A model generated the notes under the pieces. That model worked only from the letters and a program-made list of their open reading frames with translations, searched no databases and was not told the DNA's origin. Shown in pieces: positions 50,738 to 58,274 of a stretch of DNA of 64,000 bases (the stretch's first letter is position 1; each line of letters opens with the position of its first letter). Position numbers and translations under genes: made by a program. The DNA comes from CALZKI01 sp045124055 (GTDB taxonomy: Bacteria > Bacillota > Clostridia > Lachnospirales > Lachnospiraceae), in the NCBI GenBank assembly GCA_045124055.1, contig JBGVKZ010000055.1:1-64000 (forward strand), in the 5' to 3' direction.

Positions 50738-51322
50738 TTAATTGTCTGCCATATAGTCTGATACATATGATGCCATAATCATCAAGATTGACATGTCCGA
50801 ACAAACATTATTGTCGTAAATTGTCACAGTGTAATCATTCATAAAAAGCGAAGATGAATATTTGGCAATCAAATTTCCTTCTGTGTCTCTAATGCTCCCA
50901 CTCGTATTTGACATATTGAATTCAGCGGTCGCAATAATATTCCCTTCTGAATCTTTTAATTTGTAACTCTCGCCAAACAGGTCAACATTGCCACACATAT
51001 TAACATCAAACTCTTCTCCAATATAAATGCCGTGGTCATCCTGTGAAATGATACCGTAAGCATCACCAGCGTAGCCCAAAACATTGCCATTTGAATCCTT
51101 TACAGTTAATGGGTCTGTCAACAATGTGAAGATGTTGCCAACTATGATAATTTCTTCTCCATCAAGAGTTGTTGTAATCTTTGTATTTATATTTAGCGAC
51201 TTGTAATCACATTTATAAACACGACTCGTCTCAGTATTAGTTTCTATATTTGCTGTGCTTCCACAAGCCGATAAATTAACAATAATCAAAATTGCAATTA
51301 ATGATGATAAAATCTTCTTCAT
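50738..51322 (-). CDS. Lipoprotein of unknown function
   Basis: A 194-residue protein with a signal peptide ending in the lipobox LSAC (residues 17-20), then a beta-rich body with repeated DGEEIIIVGNIF, GDAYGIISQDDHGIY and NLIAKYSSSLF segments. It would be lipid-anchored outside the host cell membrane. The role could be superinfection exclusion, but this is only an inference from location. Confidence 0.72.
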   Translation of the reverse strand: MKKILSSLIAILIIVNLSACGSTANIETNTETSRVYKCDYKSLNINTKITTTLDGEEIIIVGNIFTLLTDPLTVKDSNGNVLGYAGDAYGIISQDDHGIYIGEEFDVNMCGNVDLFGESYKLKDSEGNIIATAEFNMSNTSGSIRDTEGNLIAKYSSSLFMNDYTVTIYDNNVCSDMSILMIMASYVSDYMADN

Positions 51323-51358
51323 ATTTTTCTATTCACCTCTTAAAAATATTATTTTATG

Positions 51359-51517
51359 CTATTCTTCGTTTAATTTTCCACATTCACTACATTCATACAA
51401 ATCAAATTTTAGAAAAGTCAAAACCTCATTTCTACTCTTTCTCGATTTACCCAGATATTTCTGCTTTGTATATTTACCACAGTGCCAACAATATATGTTC
51501 TGTATCAAGCTTTTCAT
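51359..51517 (-). CDS. Small zinc-ribbon protein
   Basis: A 52-residue protein with YCWHCGKYTKQKY and YECSECGKLNEE, two CXXC pairs for one zinc. The gene fits between two intergenic modules. The role is unknown. Confidence 0.7.
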   Translation of the reverse strand: MKSLIQNIYCWHCGKYTKQKYLGKSRKSRNEVLTFLKFDLYECSECGKLNEE

Positions 51518-51547
51518 AACAAATTTCCTTCATTTAAAAATCCTATT

Positions 51548-52087
51548 TTAATTGTTATAATATTTTTTAATCATTGCATATAAAGGACAATCTATTCGAC
51601 CACAATCACAAGGAGTTCCAGTATAAAACTTACAATTTGAACACTTAGCAATCAATTTTACACACTCCATTTGCACATCGTATGCTTCAAATGCTTCGTT
51701 CTTTTTGTTTTCATCATAAATCTTTAAAATGTCTGCAATATTAGCATTTCTTCTATCGCATTCTTTCTGAGCATCATTCTTGTTAAAATGCAGAAGTTTA
51801 CTTTCCTCATTAAAAAACTCCGAATAACTAATCCAATATCTCAGACCACCAACATAAGAAGTTTGAATTCCTCTATAAAAATTATCTTCAGAACTTCTAT
51901 CAATTTTCTCAACGGTTTCTGTTCTAGGCATTACCTTCCATACCTTAATATTCTTATTATGTGTGCCTTTACCGCCACATACATTACACTTATTATTTAC
52001 AATGCCTTTGGCAGAACACCGCTCACAAGGAACTTTAATTTTTACATCTTCTTCACGAATTCTATACATTTCAATAGGAAATTTCAT
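51548..52087 (-). CDS. DnaJ-like zinc-finger protein
   Basis: A 179-residue protein. CERCSAKGIVNNKCNVCGGK carries two CXXCXGXG-like repeats, as in DnaJ zinc fingers, near residues 20-39. The C-terminus has CSNCKFYTGTPCDCGRIDCP, a second cysteine cluster. It probably binds zinc; the partner is unknown. Confidence 0.72.
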   Translation of the reverse strand: MKFPIEMYRIREEDVKIKVPCERCSAKGIVNNKCNVCGGKGTHNKNIKVWKVMPRTETVEKIDRSSEDNFYRGIQTSYVGGLRYWISYSEFFNEESKLLHFNKNDAQKECDRRNANIADILKIYDENKKNEAFEAYDVQMECVKLIAKCSNCKFYTGTPCDCGRIDCPLYAMIKKYYNN

Positions 52088-52120
52088 ATATATTTACCTC
52101 CTAAAATGAGAATTTTAAAG

Positions 52121-52375
52121 TCAAATACTATTAACCTCTTGCTTATACACACTTGCATCGGGTAATGCTGTAATGCCAACCAATTTCATCGCATCATTCA
52201 GCGTCTTTGCATATTCATTGGCTTCGTCTTTATTAGTAAACGCCTTATAACATTCTTTGACATTTGGATAGTTGATGGAAATACCAAATGTATAAGTCTT
52301 CCACTTAACAATCCAAGTGTCTATATCACTATGTAATTCTTTTCTATCTTTTGAAAAAATTCTAATCATATACAT
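52121..52375 (-). CDS. Hypothetical protein
   Basis: An 84-residue protein (MYMIRIFSKDRKELHSDIDT; CYKAFTNKDEANEYAKTLND), alpha-beta. The YKAFTNKDEANEYAKTL block is typical of small phage proteins of unknown function. Confidence 0.66.
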   Translation of the reverse strand: MYMIRIFSKDRKELHSDIDTWIVKWKTYTFGISINYPNVKECYKAFTNKDEANEYAKTLNDAMKLVGITALPDASVYKQEVNSI

Positions 52376-52395
52376 TTACCTCTTAAACAAAAATT

Positions 52396-52587
52396 TTAAG
52401 TATCTACTTCCAAATAAAAAGCCTTTAAATGTCCTTCTTTTACGCCACCAGTCACTTGATTATGCCAGATGGCAAGAACCCAACCATTTCTTTGTTCGAC
52501 ACTATCAGCCAACACTCTTAACTCCGTTAACCCTTCTGTGGTGTCGAATACATATACGAGTCTTAATGCATTATCTTTCATATACAA
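52396..52587 (-). CDS. Small hypothetical protein
   Basis: A 63-residue protein (MYMKDNALRLVYVFDTTEGL; RNGWVLAIWHNQVTGGVKEG), beta-rich. No motif. The ribosome-site module lies before the start. Confidence 0.6.
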   Translation of the reverse strand: MYMKDNALRLVYVFDTTEGLTELRVLADSVEQRNGWVLAIWHNQVTGGVKEGHLKAFYLEVDT

Positions 52588-52593
52588 TACCTA

Positions 52594-52773
52594 TTAAAAC
52601 TCATATTCAATCTTTTCCATTTTAGTATGATTTTTAAGCACATTTAATACTTCCATTACAACAAGTGAAACCCACATCGGAATTGCATTATTATAAAAGA
52701 TTGTAATGAACAAACATGTGCCCCACACACCAAGAGAAACCGCATGTAAAAATTTTAATATTTCTTTCTTCAT
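52594..52773 (-). CDS. Small membrane protein
   Basis: A 59-residue protein with a basic start (MKKEILKFLHAVSLGVWGTC LFITIF) and probably two hydrophobic segments (residues 11-27 and 33-49). It could be holin-like or a membrane factor. The start at 52773 has AGAGGT at proper spacing; an upstream ATG is too close to it. Confidence 0.62.
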   Translation of the reverse strand: MKKEILKFLHAVSLGVWGTCLFITIFYNNAIPMWVSLVVMEVLNVLKNHTKMEKIEYEF

Positions 52774-52800
52774 ATGCATTTACCTCTTAAAGATGAGAAT

Positions 52801-53061
52801 TTAAGTATCCAAATGGCTGTAGATGTGTTTTGCTAAATCAAGTAAATATCCTTTTGCTCTATTGCTGCTCATTGCCACTGAAAATGCATGTGTATCATCT
52901 CGCTCTGCATTCTGCATTACTTCATCAATGCATCTATCAATAATAAACAATATCTTCTCTTGGTTTTCATATGCTCTATTGTCATAATTTGTTTCTTGAA
53001 TAGGGTGTATTTCACCAGTCATCTTAAACAATACCTCTGAAATCGTTTCATTATCTAACAT
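52801..53061 (-). CDS. Hypothetical protein
   Basis: An 86-residue helical protein (MLDNETISEVLFKMTGEIHP; IDRCIDEVMQNAERDDTHAF). No motif. The role is unknown. Confidence 0.64.
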   Translation of the reverse strand: MLDNETISEVLFKMTGEIHPIQETNYDNRAYENQEKILFIIDRCIDEVMQNAERDDTHAFSVAMSSNRAKGYLLDLAKHIYSHLDT

Positions 53062-53108
53062 ACGCTCTTCCTTTCAATCTCTTAAAACAAGAATTTTAAT
53101 TCTATGTA

Positions 53109-53363
53109 TCAATCAATGCCATCCCAAGTCAGTGCTTGACCGCACCAAGGACAATGATTTAATTTCATTCCATGCGAATAAACTCTCACTGCATCATGAC
53201 AGTTTGGACAACGATTTCTAGGAACGCTATCAAAATCTTGCGGAGTTTTCGGAATTTGCTTTTGGATAGCATCATAACAACAATCTAAGACCTCTGGAGA
53301 AATCTCCGCCATATTAGTCTCATACCATTCGTCGAGCTTCTGTTTTACTTCTTTGTATGTCAT
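53109..53363 (-). CDS. Zinc-ribbon protein
   Basis: An 84-residue protein. A helical start precedes NRCPNCHDAVRVYSHGMKLN HCPWCGQALTW, with two CXXC pairs of a zinc ribbon. This layout, with a final NHCPWCGQALTWD, is common in phages. The role is unknown. Confidence 0.76.
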   Translation of the reverse strand: MTYKEVKQKLDEWYETNMAEISPEVLDCCYDAIQKQIPKTPQDFDSVPRNRCPNCHDAVRVYSHGMKLNHCPWCGQALTWDGID

Positions 53364-53397
53364 ATCTTTTACCTCTTAAAACTCTGCTTTTAATTGC

Positions 53398-53775
53398 TTA
53401 CCAACTAGACAATGTTTCATTAATTCCAAGTACCTTACAAGAGATTGAGACACAGGCACCATAGCACCAACCAGAACCGCTTGAACTAAGTGTATCTACA
53501 ACTGCAATAGGCTTATATTCACCAAAGAAAGTTAGCTTACCGTTCATACCATCCCATTCCGCTTCTTCTTCCGTCATCTCAACATTAGTAATAACTGGAT
53601 TGCGATTTAGCTCCATTTCACTAATCAACAGCTTTGCAGTGATTTCATTAAAACCACAACAATCACCACCATCTTCCAAGATATCAAGTACATATGTTGC
53701 GTTATCCTTACGCACAACGATATGTTCATCATCAATAGACACCAACTGATAACCAATTAAATCCTTACAAGTCAT
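53398..53775 (-). CDS. DUF7448-like conserved phage protein
   Basis: A 125-residue protein. IGYQLVSIDDEHIVVRKDNA, LEDGGDCCGFNEI and TNVEMTEEEAEWDG...YKPIAVVDTLSS resemble a phage family carrying a double cysteine after an acidic stretch. Assigned from memory of the pattern, so tentative. No enzyme motif. Confidence 0.6.
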   Translation of the reverse strand: MTCKDLIGYQLVSIDDEHIVVRKDNATYVLDILEDGGDCCGFNEITAKLLISEMELNRNPVITNVEMTEEEAEWDGMNGKLTFFGEYKPIAVVDTLSSSGSGWCYGACVSISCKVLGINETLSSW

Positions 53776-53815
53776 ATATTTTTACCTCTTTCAATCATTT
53801 AAAACTTTACTTTTA

Positions 53816-54148
53816 TTACCAATAAACAGTTAAATCAAGCTCTCTGGTTTCTTCTGGCTCAGTCGGCATCGTCTTAAACTCCCACCATTCAGAACCATCA
53901 TACTCATGTCTTTCAAGCCAAAAGTCTTTGCCGACTACAATCAAGTCAAGAGGGATTTCTTCTCCGCCAAAGCCAGCGTCATACATAAAATTAGCCTTTG
54001 AACAAAAATTTTCCCAAGTATTTTTATAACAAAAATCCTTGTTCTTTTTGCGGTCATAATAATCTCTTCCCACCCAAAGAACATCAGATTCTTGCTTGCC
54101 ATTTTCTTTCAAGCACTCAATAGTTTCTTCTAACAAATTCTTAATCAT
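53816..54148 (-). CDS. Conserved hypothetical phage protein
   Basis: A 110-residue protein starting at MIKNLLEETIECLKENGKQE. DLIVVGKDFWLERHEYDGSE WWEFKTMP is a known conserved block in Firmicute phages of unknown function. The 54148 start has AAGAGG ahead. Confidence 0.76.
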   Translation of the reverse strand: MIKNLLEETIECLKENGKQESDVLWVGRDYYDRKKNKDFCYKNTWENFCSKANFMYDAGFGGEEIPLDLIVVGKDFWLERHEYDGSEWWEFKTMPTEPEETRELDLTVYW

Positions 54149-54161
54149 ATAACATTGCCTC

Positions 54162-54812
54162 TTAATCTTCCGCATCAGACTCTTCATCTTCCATCTTCAT
54201 AGCTACATCACAAAGACCACACTTAATAACCATATCTTTCTTGCCCTTTACTTCTGCTCCACAGTCGGGACAAGTATACTTGAACATAGTCTTCTTTCTA
54301 GTTCCACCGCCACCAGACAGCTTCATAGGGACGCTTCTAAAGTATTCGAATGCTTCTTCATTAGGCTTAACAACTTCGTCCATATAAGTTTTCAGAGCCT
54401 CAGACATGGAAGTGTAGCCATAGCCAACGCCCTTGCCCTTCTCAACAATAAGACCAACTTTTTCCGCAGAAGTCTTAAACTTCTTATTATGTACGTTACC
54501 GCTACAATCCTTGATGTCATGCATCTTATTGTAGTAATGACACATCTCGTGCAAAAGAGTTTCTGCAACATCAGCAGGAGTACGAGTGTTAAACCATCTG
54601 GGGTCAACATTGATTTCGTAGTAGGAAGTTTCCTCGTCTTCCTCGTTATTCTTATCCTTCCAAGTTCTGTCCAGAGTGAAATGTCCCAAGGTTCTGCCCT
54701 TAGTCTTCTGAATTGTAATGACTGGTTCGGTCAGTTCTCCATTAAACTTGTCACGATTCAGGATATCAAAGATTCTGTACAGTTCTTCCAGTGCCTTGCC
54801 GATAACGTTCAT
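54162..54812 (-). CDS. SprT-like zinc metalloprotease
   Basis: A 216-residue protein with a SprT/WSS1-type domain: NRDKFNGELTEPVITIQKTK, the HEMCHYYN zinc motif near residue 89 with later His in NVHNKKF, and a C-terminal zinc ribbon YTCPDCGAEV...IKCGLCDVAM. Such enzymes act on DNA-protein crosslinks or DNA-bound proteins. It is the first gene after the promoter at 54863. Confidence 0.85.
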   Translation of the reverse strand: MNVIGKALEELYRIFDILNRDKFNGELTEPVITIQKTKGRTLGHFTLDRTWKDKNNEEDEETSYYEINVDPRWFNTRTPADVAETLLHEMCHYYNKMHDIKDCSGNVHNKKFKTSAEKVGLIVEKGKGVGYGYTSMSEALKTYMDEVVKPNEEAFEYFRSVPMKLSGGGGTRKKTMFKYTCPDCGAEVKGKKDMVIKCGLCDVAMKMEDEESDAED

Positions 54813-54862
54813 AATTAATTCTCCTTTATTTTGTTTCGGTATTTCATTTACCTTGTATAAGT

Positions 54863-54890
54863 ATTATATCATAAATTTTCCATTTGTCAA
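54863..54890 (-). promoter_or_regulatory. Sigma-A promoter of SprT operon
   Basis: TTGACA (54885-54890), 16-bp spacer and TATAAT (54863-54868), with TG one base before the -10 (extended -10). Confidence 0.85.
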
Positions 54891-54916
54891 GTAGTTATCT
54901 GAATATTCAGATAATA

Positions 54917-54955
54917 AAAGTTGCACAAAATCTTAAATTGTTTTTGTGCAACTTT
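54917..54955 (-). terminator. Intrinsic terminator
   Basis: A 14-bp perfect stem AAAGTTGCACAAAA / TTTTGTGCAACTTT (54917-54930 and 54942-54955) followed on the minus strand by TTATTATC. It probably ends the transcript of the membrane protein gene before the next promoter. Confidence 0.85.
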
Positions 54956-54970
54956 AATAAATTAATCTAT

Positions 54971-55390
54971 TTAACCAGCGTTGATAATATTCTGTACATA
55001 CTCAAAGACGTACATTTCAGGGAATGTCAGGCATTTAACAATGTCCATAACCTGCGTTCCAACCACAATAATAGTTGTAATGTAAATACTTGCAAGTGCA
55101 ATAATTGAAAGCACAGACGCAAACGACCAGCCGATATCGTAATTTGTCTTGTCTTCTTCTAATCCATTCTTAAATACTGGATAGAATTTCTTTGTAGCTA
55201 CCATACAGCCAACACTTAACACTGCCCAAATTACAATCCAAGCAATGGATGTTCCAATTTCATAGTTGATTAATTTTCTACACAAAGTTTCCATATAAGG
55301 GATTACATTTTCGCTAGTCCAATCAATTGCAATTCCAAGTTTTTCACACAACGCATCAATAACTTGGATAATCTGTTCACTTACTGTCAT
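54971..55390 (-). CDS. Membrane protein, possible holin-like
   Basis: A 139-residue protein with two transmembrane segments (about residues 49-66 and 86-112: SIAWIVIWAVLSVGCMVATK and SVLSIIALASIYITTIIVVG). The start VSEQIIQVIDALCEKLGIAI DWT resembles a family of small phage membrane proteins. It lies just upstream of a terminator. The start at 55390 has AAGGAG ahead. Holin function cannot be shown. Confidence 0.68.
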   Translation of the reverse strand: MTVSEQIIQVIDALCEKLGIAIDWTSENVIPYMETLCRKLINYEIGTSIAWIVIWAVLSVGCMVATKKFYPVFKNGLEEDKTNYDIGWSFASVLSIIALASIYITTIIVVGTQVMDIVKCLTFPEMYVFEYVQNIINAG

Positions 55391-55424
55391 AAATTTTCTC
55401 CTTTGCATCACTTAAAACTTGTCT

Positions 55425-55700
55425 TTATAACTCTTTAAATTCTTTCAGCAACTTATGATATTCATCCCAAAGAATGCTATCAAATTTTTCCATAATGAAC
55501 ACAGGCACTTGAATATGATTTAAAACATTGCATTCTTCGATAACATAGCCACTATTATCGAATTTTTCAACATCAATTGCTGCAAGATATTTTTGTCCAA
55601 AACCATTTCCCTTAGAATTAGCAAATAGGTTTTGTAATTCAACTATCGTATCAATACTTGCTTTTATTTCACACGCTCTTTCAAACTTTTCATCTGTCAT
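55425..55700 (-). CDS. Hypothetical protein
   Basis: A 91-residue acidic helical protein (TDEKFERACEIKASIDTIVE; PVFIMEKFDSILWDEYHKLL). Its start overlaps the upstream stop (ATGA). The role is unknown. Confidence 0.66.
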   Translation of the reverse strand: MTDEKFERACEIKASIDTIVELQNLFANSKGNGFGQKYLAAIDVEKFDNSGYVIEECNVLNHIQVPVFIMEKFDSILWDEYHKLLKEFKEL

Positions 55701-56017
55701 ACTTCCCACCAATCCTTTTTGTCTGGATATGCTATTTGTTTTCCATCTGCCTCAAAACCATAACAAACTTCAATTATCCATTTGTTTTCTAGGTCAACTG
55801 TTACTGGTAAACCACACACATATGCGTTCATGCCTTTGTCTGAATTCCAATCTTCAAATCTAAATTCAAACATTGTGTTATATTCATGGTGTAAAATATC
55901 GAACACTCGCTTACCCAAGATAACTCTATTAGGTTCAACTCCTAATCGTCTAATTGTATAGTCTTGCATCATTATTTTTTGAATAATTCTATCAAATATT
56001 GCATTTGCTCCATACAT
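55697..56017 (-). CDS. Hypothetical protein
   Basis: A 106-residue protein (NAIFDRIIQKIMMQDYTIRR LGV; VIEVCYGFEADGKQIAYPD-like end), alpha then beta. It precedes the 55425 gene with overlap. No recognised family. Confidence 0.66.
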   Translation of the reverse strand: MYGANAIFDRIIQKIMMQDYTIRRLGVEPNRVILGKRVFDILHHEYNTMFEFRFEDWNSDKGMNAYVCGLPVTVDLENKWIIEVCYGFEADGKQIAYPDKKDWWEV

Positions 56018-56043
56018 ATCGATTACCTCTTAAAATTCGCCTT

Positions 56044-56301
56044 TTATTCTCCGTTGTAAATCTGCAACGTTCCGTCTGCATTATATAAAGGTGTCATACC
56101 ACCACCCCAATCTGAGTACGCAAAAAAATATACAACTTTCGTATCATTTGCATATACAGTACAACCATATGGCGTACTGTCTATGACAGTGAAATATCCC
56201 ATATAAGAACTGCCGATATCATATCGACTTCCATCGTCAGAACAACCGACCAAAGATAATAACAAAATACAACTAATTAAAATTGTTAAAATTCTTTTCA
56301 T
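56044..56301 (-). CDS. Small lipoprotein
   Basis: An 85-residue protein with a signal peptide ending in LVGC (lipobox, cysteine about 20), then a beta-rich domain ending GGGMTPLYNADGTLQIYNGE, similar to small DUF6440-type proteins. Probably anchored outside the membrane. The start at 56301 is chosen for its ribosome site. Confidence 0.7.
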   Translation of the reverse strand: MKRILTILISCILLLSLVGCSDDGSRYDIGSSYMGYFTVIDSTPYGCTVYANDTKVVYFFAYSDWGGGMTPLYNADGTLQIYNGE

Positions 56302-56327
56302 ACTTATCACCACTTAAAATTTATCTT

Positions 56328-56666
56328 TTATGATTCCAAAAACTTTTCAATATCTTCCATCATTTTTTCCGATTCATGCATATAATATCTATAACAATAA
56401 TCGCCGTCGAAAAATTCAAAATACGGAATAGGTCTGCCGTCTTCGTCATACATATATCCAAGTTCTGAATATCCATCGAAATATACTGAAGCATGTTTAC
56501 CATTGTAATCAATACAGAATCTAATAATTGCTCCACCAAAAGGAGGAATAATTTTCACATTCCACTCTTGCTTAAAATGTAAATGCGGAAGCTCCTGTGC
56601 CCATTTTCTAGTTTCTTGTAATGTGTCATACTTACATACTGCCATTGAAGTTTCAAAATCTCTCAT
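56328..56666 (-). CDS. Conserved hypothetical protein, paralogue B
   Basis: A 112-residue paralogue of 49943-50260. IIPPFGGAIIRFCIDYNGKH is identical to it and SVYFDGYSELGY and EFFDGDYCYRY closely match. The loop GYMYDEDGRPIPYFE is longer. The role is unknown. Confidence 0.72.
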   Translation of the reverse strand: MRDFETSMAVCKYDTLQETRKWAQELPHLHFKQEWNVKIIPPFGGAIIRFCIDYNGKHASVYFDGYSELGYMYDEDGRPIPYFEFFDGDYCYRYYMHESEKMMEDIEKFLES

Positions 56667-56693
56667 ATAACTTTACCTCTTAAAATGTCTCTT

Positions 56694-56852
56694 TTATTCT
56701 ACGCATTCAATTTCAACATCGTCATAATATGCACTCGCATATCTCATATCTGCTTCAAACTCTTTATATGCCAAGCGTTCAGCTTCGTCTTCGTTGTCTG
56801 CTTCAATTGTATAACTATGATACTGAACATAAGTGATATTATATTTACCCAT
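56694..56852 (-). CDS. Small acidic protein
   Basis: A 52-residue protein (MGKYNITYVQYHSYTIEADN; AYKEFEADMRYASAYYDDVE). The YHSYTIEADNEDEAERLAYK block is typical of small phage proteins (a beta-alpha fold). Both ends abut intergenic modules. The role is unknown. Confidence 0.66.
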   Translation of the reverse strand: MGKYNITYVQYHSYTIEADNEDEAERLAYKEFEADMRYASAYYDDVEIECVE

Positions 56853-56881
56853 ACTTGAATCCTCCTCTTAAAACATACATT

Positions 56882-57031
56882 TTAATTTTCATCCTCTTGT
56901 TCTTTCAGTCGCTTGTAATCTTCCATCGCCTTTGTAAGTCCGTACATCAGAGAAAGCTCCGTTGTATTCCCTTCAATCTTCGCAGCTTCTTCTCTCGTCT
57001 TAAGGATTCTTAAAATAGTATCTACATTCAT
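56882..57031 (-). CDS. Small helical protein
   Basis: A 49-residue protein (MNVDTILRILKTREEAAKIE), all helical, charged. It is the first gene after the leader from the promoter at 57140. The role is unknown. Confidence 0.62.
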   Translation of the reverse strand: MNVDTILRILKTREEAAKIEGNTTELSLMYGLTKAMEDYKRLKEQEDEN

Positions 57032-57054
57032 ATTGTCTTGTCCTTCCTTTGTAT

Positions 57055-57168
57055 TATAACTTTAATTATTATTCACGACAAAGAAGCAGTATGAATTATT
57101 CATCTGCTTCTCGTTTTGCCTCTTGTTTTTTCCGATGTCATTATACATCACATTTACATAGTTGTCAA
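57055..57168 (-). promoter_or_regulatory. Sigma-A promoter with leader hairpin
   Basis: TTGACA (57163-57168), 17-bp spacer and TATAAT (57140-57145). The leader contains a bulged 13-bp hairpin (57082-57111) and TAAAGTTATA (57055-57064). The -35 overlaps the last codons of the DUF262 gene. Confidence 0.85.
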
Positions 57169-58232
57169 GATGCTTTTTCGGAATTTTCTTCCGTTTTAAA
57201 AAATTCTTTGTAGCTTTCTCCAAGTGCATTGTGTCGAGCTACGATACTAGCGTTTCTTGCCACGCCTTCTTTAGATGCTTGCATATATTTATCATATACA
57301 GCAGTATCATTCTCTGTTTTGAAGAAATTCACCAGCCATTCAGCCATCATAGCCTCTGTAATGCCATTGTCCATAGCCATACGAATAAAAGGAATAAGGG
57401 ACACAAGATGTGTTTCCGTATATAACTTCTTAGCAACGCTCTTTTCGTGATTGTCTACCAGTTCATCATGAACACCAACAATGAAATCAAACACATTGGC
57501 AAGTTCTTGTTTTTCTTCCTCAGAAATTTCTGTTTGCTCAATTAAAGAGTTCAAATCCTTTGAAGCAAACGATATATCACCAATATCTTTGTTTAGCATT
57601 ATCCACACTTTTAGAGAAATAATGGCTTGATTTTTGGCTTGACGAGATTTCTCTGTAAGCATCTGGTTAAACAATTCGTGTTCTCCGATATTCAGCAAGC
57701 CTTCGATATCCCTAGATGAAGCAAGCGAACGAGCCTTTGGCGTAAGTGGTCTGCCGTTATTCAATTTAAGGAAGAGCGTTCTTTCTTCTTCCAATGTAAG
57801 ATTATCGAAGTATACAATACTAAATGTTACTGTGTTTAAGATGTCTTGCAAGCCTTCTGGAAGCTCTGAAAACTTCATTCCGCTTACATCCAATGTAGAT
57901 TCTTCATTTAATTCTTCATCGAAATAAGACACTGTTGGTAAATCAGAAAGTGCAAATTCATCATTCAAATATTCTTTTACAGTTGAAAGCCTTTGCTTGC
58001 CATCGACAATAAAATACCTGTTATTCTTATTTCCATCAGGGTCATTCTTGCGACTTGCAAACATCTGAGGGATTGGATAATTTGAAATCATAGACTCAAT
58101 CAAATTAGACTTCTTTTCTTTGTCCCACACCTTTGGTCTTTGAATGATATGGTCAAAATCAATCTTACCGTTTTTGACCATACTAGATATTTGCTTTGCT
58201 GACCAACTGATATTAGCCTTTTGTAGTGCCAT
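57165..58232 (-). CDS. DUF262 domain protein (GmrS/ParB-like)
   Basis: A 355-residue protein. IIQRPKVWDKEKKSNLIESM, ISNYPIPQMFASRK and FIVDGKQRLSTVKEYLNDEF are the DUF262 core, with a (I/V)DGxQR nucleotide-binding loop near residue 78, the fold of ParB/GmrSD N-termini. No C-terminal nuclease (DUF1524 HNH) follows, so it is unlikely to be a full GmrSD enzyme. It could act as a NTP-binding switch in host or phage defence. The start at 58232 is the ATG after GAGGGAG. Confidence 0.85.
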   Translation of the reverse strand: MALQKANISWSAKQISSMVKNGKIDFDHIIQRPKVWDKEKKSNLIESMISNYPIPQMFASRKNDPDGNKNNRYFIVDGKQRLSTVKEYLNDEFALSDLPTVSYFDEELNEESTLDVSGMKFSELPEGLQDILNTVTFSIVYFDNLTLEEERTLFLKLNNGRPLTPKARSLASSRDIEGLLNIGEHELFNQMLTEKSRQAKNQAIISLKVWIMLNKDIGDISFASKDLNSLIEQTEISEEEKQELANVFDFIVGVHDELVDNHEKSVAKKLYTETHLVSLIPFIRMAMDNGITEAMMAEWLVNFFKTENDTAVYDKYMQASKEGVARNASIVARHNALGESYKEFFKTEENSEKAS

Positions 58233-58274
58233 AACAAACAACTCCCTCATATATTTTTATTTAGTATAGTTTAC

